The notes beneath the pieces were generated by a model. That model saw nothing but the letters and a program-made list of their open reading frames with translations. It was not told the DNA's origin and made no database searches. The position numbers and the translations under genes were made by a program. Shown here piece after piece: positions 1-7,007 of a DNA stretch of 17,711 bases (position 1 is the stretch's first letter; each line of letters starts with the position of its first letter). This DNA is from Candidatus Bathyarchaeota archaeon (lineage in GTDB: Archaea > Thermoproteota > CALKCG01 > B24 > JAGTQN01): NCBI GenBank assembly GCA_018396395.1, contig JAGTQN010000025.1, positions 1 to 17,711 of the forward strand, read 5' to 3'.

Positions 1-2
1 GA

Positions 3-1649
3 TATGGCTTCTTCCCACTTGAGACTCTGAAGGAGATATGCGAACCAATCATAGGTAAGCGAAGATGGGAGATAAGGATTCCCGGTATCTTGGTCATCGA
101 TACTCCTGGTCATAGGGCTTTCTACAACCTCAGGCAAAGGGGAGGTTCTGTGGCAGACATTGCCGTCCTCGTCGTAGACATCATTAAAGGAGTTGAAGAA
201 CAGACCATTGAGTCCATAGAGGTTTTAAGAACTCGAAAAACTCCCTTCCTAGTGGCTGCCAACAAAATAGACCTGATCCCAGGATGGCGCCCCTTTCCAA
301 ACAGCCCATGTATGGAATCCATTGGAAAGCAGGAGGAAGAGGTTAGAAGGGATCTTGAAGAGAAGCTTTACACGATTATCGGAAGCCTTTCCAGGCTTGG
401 CTTCAATGTCGATCGCTTCGATCGGATAAGGGACTTCACGAAGACCGTCGCCATCGTTCCAGTGAGTGCGAAGACGGGGGAGGGCATCCCAGAACTCCTC
501 CTTGTCCTCATCGGTCTTACGCAGCAGTATATGCAGCAGCGTCTTGAGGTTTCAAAGGGCCCTGCCAAGGGAACTGTTTTGGAGGTTAAGGAGGAGCCGG
601 GGCTCGGAACGACTTTAAACGCCATCATCTTCGATGGGATCCTAAGGCAAGGCGATATGATCGTCTTGGCTGGAAAGGAAAAGCCCATAGTAACGAAGGT
701 TAGAGCCCTTCTTCTGCCTAAGCCCCTCCAAGAGATGAGGGCTCCTACAGAAGCCTTTCTTCCGGTAGGTGAGGTTTCGGCGGCCGCCGGTGTGAAGATC
801 GTTGCTCAAGGGCTTGAGGATGCCCTTTCTGGATCCCCAATATACGCTGTCCCTGCTGAGGATACTCCTGAGAAGTACGCCAAGGCTATCCTTGATGAGA
901 TCGGAGAGTTTCGCATCCTTACGGATAAGCTTGGCGTCATCCTTAAGGCAGATACCCTAGGAAGCCTCGAAGCCTTGAAGGCAGAGCTCGAAGCCAAGGG
1001 AATTCCCGTTCGCATGGCTGATATAGGGGATGTTTCCAAGAGGGATGTGGTTGAGGCTAAGGTCGTTAGAAGATCCCAGCCCAACTATGGGGTTATCTTA
1101 GCCTTCAACGTGAAGGTTCTTCCCGATGCCATGGAGGAAGCCATGGGAGAAGTTGATATCTTCCGGAGGGAGATCCTTTATCAGCTCATAGAAGATTATC
1201 TTGAATGGATGCGGAAGAAGGAGGAGGAGAGGCTTAAGGAGGCTTTAAAGGGCCTTACCTTTCCTGGAAAGATAAGGATTCTTCCGGGCTTTGTTTTCAG
1301 AAGGAGTAAGCCTGCCATAGTGGGGGTTGAGGTTCTAGCAGGAAGGATAACGCCTCGGAATACCATGATAAAGGCCGATGGAAAAGAGGTTGGAACCATT
1401 CTTCAGATCCAAGATAAGGGAAAGGCAATAAGCGAGGCTTTGAAGGGCATGGAGGTTGCCATATCTTTGGAAGGACCCATCGTTGGAAGGCACATCGAAG
1501 AGAATGACATCCTTTATGTTAACATTCCTGAGAGGCATGCGAAGGCCTTGAGGGAAAGGTTCCTAAACCTACTGAACCCTGACGATATTAAGGTCCTGGA
1601 GGAGTTCATAGAACTTCAACGAAAATCGAATCCCTCGTGGGCTATGTGA
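3..1649 (+). CDS. infB: Archaeal translation initiation factor aIF5B (5' end outside window)
   Basis: GTPase that promotes ribosomal subunit joining and initiator tRNA positioning (eIF5B/IF2 family, cytoplasm). The reading frame is open back to base 3, so the gene starts upstream of the window; the TTG at 90 is internal to the G domain. Counting from base 3, the G3 motif DTPGH is at about residues 33-37, G4 NKID at 87-90 and the G5-like SAKTGEG at about 155. The P-loop and switch I are off the window. The remainder shows the family's beta-barrel domain II (roughly 180-290), domain III (roughly 300-400) and the C-terminal domain IV (FPGKIRILPGFVFRRSKPAIVGVEVLAG) with the terminal helix. The C-terminus looks complete and ends with TGA. 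The next gene is convergent. Identification is secure; whether the missing 5' part contains an intein, as in some archaeal aIF5B genes, cannot be seen. Confidence 0.96.
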   Translation, partial: YGFFPLETLKEICEPIIGKRRWEIRIPGILVIDTPGHRAFYNLRQRGGSVADIAVLVVDIIKGVEEQTIESIEVLRTRKTPFLVAANKIDLIPGWRPFPNSPCMESIGKQEEEVRRDLEEKLYTIIGSLSRLGFNVDRFDRIRDFTKTVAIVPVSAKTGEGIPELLLVLIGLTQQYMQQRLEVSKGPAKGTVLEVKEEPGLGTTLNAIIFDGILRQGDMIVLAGKEKPIVTKVRALLLPKPLQEMRAPTEAFLPVGEVSAAAGVKIVAQGLEDALSGSPIYAVPAEDTPEKYAKAILDEIGEFRILTDKLGVILKADTLGSLEALKAELEAKGIPVRMADIGDVSKRDVVEAKVVRRSQPNYGVILAFNVKVLPDAMEEAMGEVDIFRREILYQLIEDYLEWMRKKEEERLKEALKGLTFPGKIRILPGFVFRRSKPAIVGVEVLAGRITPRNTMIKADGKEVGTILQIQDKGKAISEALKGMEVAISLEGPIVGRHIEENDILYVNIPERHAKALRERFLNLLNPDDIKVLEEFIELQRKSNPSWAM

Positions 1650-1698
1650 AGATCAAAGGAAAAATCGGAAAAACGAAGCTAAGCTAAGGATAGATCAA

Positions 1699-1710
1699 TT
1701 TTTCTTTTTC
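1699..1710 (+). terminator. T-rich terminator after aIF5B
   Basis: A pyrimidine tract of five Ts, C, five Ts lies about 50 bases after the aIF5B stop codon, in the 82-base gap before the convergent isomerase gene. Archaeal RNA polymerase terminates at such U-tracts without needing a strong hairpin. Assignment is by position and composition only. Confidence 0.5.
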
Positions 1711-1731
1711 ATTCTTCCTCTCAGTTCCATT

Positions 1732-2541
1732 TTAGAGGAATGACCTAAGCCATTGGATAGTCTCCTCCAAGGCTTCGAGACGCCTTTTCGGAATACCCTC
1801 GATGGATACATGGCCTCCATAGCCCCGATTCCTTAGCTCCTCAAGGATCTGGGACCAGTGGACATGCCCACCTTTTCGCCCAGAAGCTAGGACTCCATCC
1901 CTGAAGGGGACGGAAGATGCTATATGGACATGAACTATGTATGGGTAAAGCTTATCCAAAGCCCATAGTGCATCCACCTCAGGATCAGTTTCAACCAGGG
2001 TCGTCGGCTGGTAGAGGCTACGAATATAAGGGCTGTTCGTCTGCCATATACAGCGAAGCTGTCCGAGGACCGTATCGTGGGGAGTGTTCTTATGGAGTTC
2101 TAGGGCGAAGGTTATACCGTATTTCTCGCCGAGGCTTGCCAGATCCCTGAGTCCAGAGATGAAGGTTTTCCAAAGATCTTCCGTCATATTCGAACTTGGA
2201 ATACCTTCCCCAACGACGCGGATGATTTTGGCTCCAAGGGTGGAAGCCAGATCACAGTACCTTCGGCCATTTTTTAGACTTTCTTGGTAAGCCTCTGGCG
2301 CCGTGAATTTGAAGTAAGTCGAAACGGCGGGAATCTCAAGGCCGTGTTCATCGGCAAGCTTTTTAAGGGCAAGGATTTCCTCTGCCTTACGACCCTCCAA
2401 ACCCCAGAGGGGCTCACCTACTTGGGAGGCCCTCCCTCCCCATAGCTCAACTCCATCATAGCCCCATTCAGCTAGCTTTGGGATGAGGAGTTCGGGTAGA
2501 AGGATACCTTGAGTGGCATAGGTCGTCACACAGAACTTCAT
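1732..2541 (-). CDS. Sugar phosphate isomerase/epimerase (AP-endonuclease-2 TIM barrel)
   Basis: Predicted soluble TIM-barrel enzyme of the xylose isomerase-like family (IolE/IolI/hydroxypyruvate isomerase relatives), which interconvert ketoses or keto-acid sugars with a divalent metal. The 269-residue length matches the family. The N-terminus has the typical GYDGVELWG strand (E32). Metal ligand candidates are E148 in FALELH, H204/H206 in YIVHVHIA and E248 in HVSIEG, which follow the usual E-D-H-E order. The start is ATG at 2541; the 5' side carries an A/T-rich stretch that could hold a TATA box. Stop is TAA. It is convergent with aIF5B and divergent from the membrane protein gene. The exact substrate cannot be read from the sequence; other sugar-acid genes in the window (acid-sugar dehydratase, hydroxyacid dehydrogenase) make a catabolic role plausible, but they are not co-transcribed. 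Confidence 0.85.
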   Translation of the reverse strand: MKFCVTTYATQGILLPELLIPKLAEWGYDGVELWGGRASQVGEPLWGLEGRKAEEILALKKLADEHGLEIPAVSTYFKFTAPEAYQESLKNGRRYCDLASTLGAKIIRVVGEGIPSSNMTEDLWKTFISGLRDLASLGEKYGITFALELHKNTPHDTVLGQLRCIWQTNSPYIRSLYQPTTLVETDPEVDALWALDKLYPYIVHVHIASSVPFRDGVLASGRKGGHVHWSQILEELRNRGYGGHVSIEGIPKRRLEALEETIQWLRSFL

Positions 2542-2678
2542 AGCTCAGCCCCATATATCTAAAATTTTATGAAAGCTTTTATTCCTTCTCCCTTTGATAG
2601 GTAGAAGCGGCTTTAATAGCTTGGAATGAATCGCATGGGAAAACAGAAACTAGATTATGCATCTCATGAAGGAAGTAG

Positions 2679-3293
2679 GTGATCACATTAATAGCTCTTG
2701 GCATAATTATTGGTATCGAAGCTCTTATGGATGCTGGGCTTTTAGGTGTATTCCTCGTTTCAGTAGCTTTAAATCTCATTCCCTTCTTCGGGCCTTCCAA
2801 TACAGTTTTGGCCGCCGCCATAGCTGCCATCCTTAGATATACGCATCCTTTAGCCATCGCCGTCTCAGTGGCCCTTGGAGCCTCCTTAGCCAAGACGGTC
2901 CATTATTATGCGGCTTTCCTTGGAAGGAAATTCCTAAGCCATGAGAGGAAGATTATGCTGGAGGAGTATGGAAAAAAGGCTCCTAGATGGGCTCCTCTAG
3001 CCCTTTTCATGGCCGCTGCCAGCCCAATTCCGGATGAGCCCATAATCCTCCCCCTTGGCTTGATGAGGTACAGCCCCCTGAAGTTCTTCATAGCCTTCTT
3101 TCTAGGAAAGACGATCGCGACTTCCCTTGGCGCTTACCTTGGAAGGTTTGCCTCTTCAGCCTTGGAGCCTTATTTAGACATTACGGTGACGGCGCTGGCT
3201 TCCGTAGCCCTTACAATCATCGTTACATTCCTTCTCATAAGGAGGAAGCCCCATGGAGGATTCATGGATAGGGATAAAAGAAACAAGAAATAG
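2679..3293 (+). CDS. VTT/DedA-like (SNARE-associated) multi-pass membrane protein
   Basis: Integral membrane protein of 204 residues with about five hydrophobic segments (roughly residues 1-34, 38-70, 104-126, 130-150, 164-188). The central part resembles the VTT/DedA fold: a re-entrant hydrophobic stretch followed by ASPIPDEPIILPLG and then a FFIAFFLGKTI helix, the characteristic pairing of this family. DedA-type proteins are linked to lipid scrambling or proton-coupled membrane homeostasis; the substrate here is unknown. The start is GTG at 2679, because an in-frame TAG precedes it directly at 2676; the upstream GGAAGTAGGTGATC gives a plausible Shine-Dalgarno partly overlapping the start. 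A later ATG at 2727 would remove most of the first hydrophobic segment. The C-terminus is a short basic tail. The stop is TAG, with a TAA one codon later. Confidence 0.78.
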   Translation: MITLIALGIIIGIEALMDAGLLGVFLVSVALNLIPFFGPSNTVLAAAIAAILRYTHPLAIAVSVALGASLAKTVHYYAAFLGRKFLSHERKIMLEEYGKKAPRWAPLALFMAAASPIPDEPIILPLGLMRYSPLKFFIAFFLGKTIATSLGAYLGRFASSALEPYLDITVTALASVALTIIVTFLLIRRKPHGGFMDRDKRNKK

Positions 3294-3339
3294 CTCTAAA
3301 AAATGAAGGCTTAGTTAAGGAAAGGGTTTTCGATGGGAG

Positions 3340-3366
3340 CATAAAAGCGCCGAAAGGATAAATAAG
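3340..3366 (+). promoter_or_regulatory. Candidate TATA promoter of the methionine synthase gene
   Basis: Two TATA-like stretches (ATAAAAG near 3342 and GGATAAATAA near 3357) precede the ATG at 3407 by about 65 and 45 bases. Either would place transcription start 15-40 bases before the coding region. The assignment rests on spacing and composition only. Confidence 0.35.
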
Positions 3367-3406
3367 CCGAGGATCTCCTAGCCCTTGGAAAACTTCGGTT
3401 AGGTAG

Positions 3407-4441
3407 ATGGCTGGCTATATGGATTTAAAAACTAGGATATCGATCGAGATTAGAGGAATCGAGAGACGGAAAGCGCTCTACACATCAACCATAGGTAGTT
3501 TTCCGCTGGAGGATTCTCCTGAGAACAGGATCCGATGCCTGAGGGATCTTTTACGCCTCGGGATCGACCTGCCCAACTATCCCCAGCTCATGGATATGGG
3601 GGGACAGTTCCTCGAAGATATGGCTTCCGAAGACACGGGTATTGTAAAGCGTGATGATGCCTTTTGGCTCATCGGAAAGGAGTTAGAAAAGCCTGAAAGG
3701 CCTCCAGGCGTTGAACCTTTTCTTTGGACAAAGGATTATTTGGAAAAGGAAGGCGTTAAACCAAGCTTAGGCTTAAAAGCTTGTCTTACAGGTCCCTTTA
3801 CATTGGCTTCCTACATAAAAGTTTCTGAAAGCCCATCACTTTTTGGAACTGCTTTGATGAAGGAAGATATCGTCTGGGGACTTACGGAGGCTCTTCAAGA
3901 AACTTTCAAAGTCTTTTCCCAAGGAGCTCAGGCAGTATCGATAGATGAGCCCATCCTCAGCAGCATCGTCGGAAGAAGGATACTCTTCGGATATAAGGCG
4001 GATTCGATCATGGAGGTCCTAGATACTCTCGCTAAGGTGTCACCAAATACCTTCACAGGAATCCACATTTGTGGAAGAATATCCCCTCTATTGGCAGAGT
4101 CACTTTTAGCTACTAAGCTGGATTTTCTTAGCCATGAGTTCACCTCTATCCCCGAGAATTTCGAAGTTTACAGTCCCCAAAAGCTTGCCGATGGGGGCAA
4201 GGTCTTGGCAATAGGTTGCGTTTCGACACAAAGGGCTATCGCAGAGAATGTTAAAGAAATTAAGGATTTCATGATAAAGTGTTTAAGATATGGAAATGTC
4301 CTCATCTTTACTCCTGATTGCGGTTTCAGGAATCTTATGCCTGATGGTTCAAGGCATAAAGGTTATATGGTTGCCATGGCAAAGGTAGGAAACATGGTCA
4401 AGGCGATTCGAGAGGTTAGAAGCCTTTTGGAAGAAGTATGA
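3407..4441 (+). CDS. Core methionine synthase (MetE C-terminal domain type)
   Basis: Predicted zinc-dependent methyltransferase that makes methionine from homocysteine. It has 344 residues, so it corresponds to the catalytic C-terminal barrel of cobalamin-independent MetE without the N-terminal duplicate barrel. The zinc site is intact: H220 and C222 in GIHICG, E244 in SHEF and C305 in PDCGF. D180-E181 in SIDEP match the homocysteine-binding part of the family, and LTGPFTLA at about 127 is also typical. Start ATG at 3407; stop TGA. In archaea, short MetE proteins are thought not to use folate polyglutamate and to take the methyl group from a methylated corrinoid protein or methyl-tetrahydropterin (family knowledge). 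The donor is not revealed here. No gene follows in the same direction within 800 bases, so it is probably transcribed alone. Confidence 0.88.
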   Translation: MAGYMDLKTRISIEIRGIERRKALYTSTIGSFPLEDSPENRIRCLRDLLRLGIDLPNYPQLMDMGGQFLEDMASEDTGIVKRDDAFWLIGKELEKPERPPGVEPFLWTKDYLEKEGVKPSLGLKACLTGPFTLASYIKVSESPSLFGTALMKEDIVWGLTEALQETFKVFSQGAQAVSIDEPILSSIVGRRILFGYKADSIMEVLDTLAKVSPNTFTGIHICGRISPLLAESLLATKLDFLSHEFTSIPENFEVYSPQKLADGGKVLAIGCVSTQRAIAENVKEIKDFMIKCLRYGNVLIFTPDCGFRNLMPDGSRHKGYMVAMAKVGNMVKAIREVRSLLEEV

Positions 4442-4874
4442 TAAATAAATGAAGAATGCTAAAATTTTCAAATCCCATCGGCCCAACAAAATTCTTTAAA
4501 TTACTTTAGACTACATCCTATTCTGTCTTTTCATTATTAGAATAATTCATGAAGAATGTTTTTCGCTCGAATTCTTGGAATTATAGTCATTCTGCCAACT
4601 TCCTACCGAATTAACGATTAGACCAGTATGCCTTCCCCCTTCTTGGCATGGGCGGCCATCGGTGCAAATTAGGTAAAGAACGCCTTAACAATTTAGAGTG
4701 ATCGGCAAAATTGTAGATTAACTATAAGTGAAGTCGCATAATTTTGGTATCTATCCAGATGGTTTATGGTCAAAGCATGCCTAATCGATTTTTTGGCCTA
4801 TTTTTCTTCATTATAAAAGTCTTTAAGGCTGCCTCGTTTCCCTCTTTCATTTTAACGGCTTATTAATGACACAT
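4442..4874. other. AT-rich intergenic region, no gene seen
   Basis: No convincing reading frame or tRNA-like fold is present. It contains a 13-bp-stem hairpin (4542-4584, listed separately), a 10-base direct repeat ATGAAGAATG at 4449 and again at 4549, exactly 100 bases apart, and a small ATGCC/GGCAT inverted repeat around 4630-4650. T-rich runs occur near 4788-4806. The region lies between two convergent genes, so it may hold terminators or a small RNA. Confidence 0.5.
4542..4584. ncRNA. Hairpin, possible small RNA or terminator structure
   Basis: ATAATTC (4542-4548) pairs with GAATTAT (4578-4584), and AAGAAT (4552-4557) pairs with ATTCTT (4571-4576). Together they form a 13-bp stem with a 3/1 internal bulge and a 13-base loop. 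It lies alone in a 430-base gap. No U-run follows directly, so a simple terminator is not obvious. The structure is seen; expression is only a guess. Confidence 0.3.
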
Positions 4875-5093
4875 TTATAACTTAGAGTCCCTCTTCCATT
4901 TTTCGACTTTTCGATCATCTCTTAGCTTCTTCTTCAATTCTTTGTAGTGCACCTTGCATAGGTAAACGCGCCTCCCTTCGCTTCCCTTGACTGCCATGAG
5001 AGCCTTTTCGACACGATCGAAGGGCAATGAACGCTCTGCTAAGTTCTGGCATCCTTCGATATCACAAGCCTTTCCTTTACCTACCTTTCCCAA
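4875..5093 (-). CDS. Small zinc-binding archaeal protein
   Basis: A 72-residue, very basic protein with a likely metal site of C10 and C15 (ACDIEGC) plus C46 and H49 (YLCKVH), followed by a lysine-rich helix. This layout recalls small conserved archaeal proteins of unknown function; nucleic acid or ribosome binding is a reasonable guess, not more. The start chosen is TTG at 5093: a strong Shine-Dalgarno AAGGAGG (5104-5110, minus strand) sits about 10 bases ahead. The same frame also opens with an ATG at 5120, but an in-frame TAG at 5099-5097 separates it from the TTG. Stop TAA. It is divergent from the aldo/keto reductase. Confidence 0.68.
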   Translation of the reverse strand: MGKVGKGKACDIEGCQNLAERSLPFDRVEKALMAVKGSEGRRVYLCKVHYKELKKKLRDDRKVEKWKRDSKL

Positions 5094-5103
5094 AGCCTAG
5101 AGG

Positions 5104-5110
5104 CCTCCTT
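5104..5110 (-). promoter_or_regulatory. Shine-Dalgarno that decides the TTG start of the zinc protein
   Basis: AAGGAGG on the minus strand, about 10 bases upstream of TTG 5093. It lies inside the seven-codon in-frame stub that begins with ATG 5120 and ends at the TAG, which argues that translation of the zinc protein begins at the TTG. Confidence 0.6.
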
Positions 5111-5266
5111 GTTGACTCATTTTCCTTAGCCTCGAACTTAACGGATTTCTTTTTCCTTGATGATAAAGTTATCCCTTCCCCCATTCTAAATCGTCCTTAG
5201 AGCCTTATTTGATAGAATTTTTGTTTTCTATAGGCATGGAAAAAGTCCTTTGGTAGGGTGAGTTAG

Positions 5267-6121
5267 TTGGAGAAGCGTAAACTTGGTAGAACGGGTCATT
5301 GGATCAGCGTGATGGCCTTCGGAGGTGCAGCCTTATCCAAGGTAAGTCAGTCCGTAGCCGATGGGGCAGTTAGGCTGGCGATGGATCATGGTGTCAACCA
5401 CTTTGATATAGCTCCAAGCTATGGCAATGCCGAGCTGAGGCTCAGGCCTTGGATGAAGGATTATCGCAGCCATATCTTCCTTGCCTGCAAGACCTTGAAG
5501 CGTACGAAGGAGGAAGCTTGGAAAGAGCTTAGAAGTTCCATGGAACGCTTGGGCGTTGACAACCTCGACCTCCATCAATTTCATGCCCTGGACAAGCTGG
5601 AAGAACTTGATAAAGTCCTAGGACTTGGAGGAGCCATGGAAGCCTTCCTTGAGGCTCGTGAAAAAGGGCTAATACGCTTCATAGGAATTATGGGTCATAA
5701 ACCTCCAATCCTCCTCGAAGCCCTCAGATGCTTTGACTTCGACACAGTCCTCTTCCCCCTAAACTTCGTTCAGAAAGCCCATCGTGTCTATGAAAACGAT
5801 TAGGAGCCCCTCCTTAAAAAGGCAAAGGAGAAGGATGTGGGAACAATCGCCATTAAGGCTATAGCCAAAGGACCTTGGACTACAGTAAATCGAAGCTACG
5901 GAACTTGGTACGAGCCCTTCAATACGCAGAAGGAGATCGATAGGGCGCTTTGGTTCGCCCTGAGCGAGGATATCACGACAGCTATCACAGCGGGTGATGT
6001 GGGGCTCCTTCCGGTGTTAATCGACGCGGCCGAAAGGTTTCGGGAGCTCCATGAAGCAGAAAGGGAAGGGCTCCTTATGACTGGAAAGTCCTTAACGCCC
6101 CTCTTTCCAAGAAAGAGTTAG
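5267..6121 (+). pseudogene. Aldo/keto reductase, full length but with one in-frame TAG
   Basis: NAD(P)H-dependent aldo/keto reductase family. Read straight through, the frame is 285 codons, a normal length. The catalytic tetrad is visible: D47 and Y52 in FDIAPSYG, K75 in ACKT and H106 at the end of LDLHQFH. Codon 179 (5801-5803) is TAG; the same frame then continues as EPLLKKAKEKDVGTIAIKAIAKGPW, with no frameshift, to a TAG stop at 6119-6121. Start is TTG 5267 with GGGTGAG about five bases ahead. The upstream product alone would be 178 residues, lacking the C-terminal part of the barrel and cofactor-binding segments. Explanations: a young nonsense mutation (one base from a Tyr codon), a sequencing error, or TAG decoded as pyrrolysine. 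Because TAG is also used as an apparent stop several times nearby, mutation is the default reading. The decayed IS element begins 60 bases downstream. Confidence 0.8.
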
Positions 6122-6180
6122 AAGCTACGAGAACATTTACTCTTTACTTCCGCAATTTAAGCTCATCGAGACCTCTGCCA

Positions 6181-6196
6181 GATACTGTCAAGTTAT
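6181..6196 (+). repeat. Left terminal inverted repeat of the IS6-like relic
   Basis: GATACTGTCAAGTTAT, the exact reverse complement of 6896-6911. Its perfect preservation contrasts with the broken transposase between the ends. Confidence 0.85.
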
Positions 6197-6895
6197 TTTT
6201 TAGGGGGCTTTTAGAAGCCGCTTTTGGAAGGAGATTTCCATCGAGTGGCTCCTCGAAGCCCTTAGGAATAGTGGCTATTCATAATAGGTTTTCGTTGCAA
6301 TTGATAGGGCAATTCTTTTACATGGCTTAAGCTATCGGGAAATAATATAGCTATAACCTAACCTACGTCCTGAGATTTTTCCATGAAGCCATGAAGCCGT
6401 AAGGCCTTGGGTTAAGCCCTGAAGCTGGAGCTCTTAACGGTCAAGGGGCTACCAAGGCATATGGTAGCCTTCGATGAGAATAAGCTAACATCAAGGCTAA
6501 CGGAGAATGGCGCTACCTATGGGCTGCCATAGACTTGATACGCAGGGCCATTGGCTATATGGGCTTCTTGGCATAGGAAAATCCTCCATGCAAAGCCTTC
6601 CTTAGGAAGGCGCTGGAGACGTGCATGAACAAGCCAGTCATCCTTCAAAGGGACCATGGTATCCCAAGCCTTCAAGCCCTTGGCCTTGAAGGAAAGCATA
6701 AAAAAGAACCTTCAGAGAGAAAAACCGCATTGAAAGATGGTTCAGGACCATGAAAGCCATTAGGCGCTTCTACGCTACAACTTCCCAGTAAGGAAGATGC
6801 CCATCCTCAAGATCTAGGCGCCTCATAAGGCTTTTCGTCCTATGGTATAACTTCATAAGGCGCATAAAACCCTAGGAAGACTGCCAGAAATACCG

Positions 6896-6911
6896 ATAAC
6901 TTGACAGTATC
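6896..6911 (-). repeat. Right terminal inverted repeat of the IS6-like relic
   Basis: ATAACTTGACAGTATC, the exact reverse complement of 6181-6196. It ends about 96 bases before the rhomboid start codon, so the element now forms the upstream boundary of that gene's leader. Confidence 0.85.
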
Positions 6912-6944
6912 CAAAAATCAAAGTAAATCTTAAAATACTAGCCA

Positions 6945-6999
6945 ACCCCTTGGAGCAAGGATTAAAGGTTTCTTTAATCGAGGTTAAAAACCATGGGGT
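6945..6999 (+). promoter_or_regulatory. Foldable leader in front of the rhomboid gene
   Basis: Three small hairpins follow each other: CCTTG/CAAGG (6948-6960), ATTAAAG/CTTTAAT (6961-6978) and GGTT/AACC (6982-6992). A competing long-range pairing joins ACCCCTTGG (6945-6953) to CCATGGGGT (6991-6999) with one mismatch. The last segment holds the GGGGT that could serve as the ribosome binding site for ATG 7008. A switch between the two folds could hide or expose it. The pairings are directly visible; the regulatory role is inferred. Confidence 0.35.
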
Positions 7000-7007
7000 A
7001 ACCTACT

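Larger units (their letters stand above)
6181..6911 (+). mobile_element. Decayed IS6-like insertion sequence with intact terminal inverted repeats
   Basis: A 731-base element bounded by a perfect 16-base inverted repeat (6181-6196 and 6896-6911). Inside are pieces of a DDE transposase on the plus strand in three different frames. The first catalytic D is in MVAFDENK (near 6473), followed by WRYLWAAID (6508), the second D in VILQRD (6637-6654) and the E in NRIERWFRTMK (6723), followed by a RRFY motif and LIRLFVLWYNFIRR. This order and the small size match IS6-family elements of archaea such as the ISC735/ISC774 group (family knowledge). Many stop codons and at least two frameshifts kill the gene. 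No matching 8-base target duplication is visible: the left flank is CTCTGCCA and the right flank does not repeat it. It lies between the aldo/keto reductase and the rhomboid gene. Confidence 0.8.

Noticed and set aside
4640..4700. Possible tRNA-like or riboswitch-like fold
   Set aside because: GC-containing inverted repeats are present, but no T-loop, acceptor stem or known riboswitch signature could be assembled.
6517..6699. 60-codon minus-strand frame within the IS relic
   Set aside because: The plus strand of the same stretch encodes recognisable transposase pieces; the minus frame has no independent support.
6173..6920. Target-site duplication flanking the IS6-like relic
   Set aside because: The eight bases outside the left repeat do not match those outside the right repeat; a CTGCCAGA word seen on the left recurs inside the right end, not outside it.
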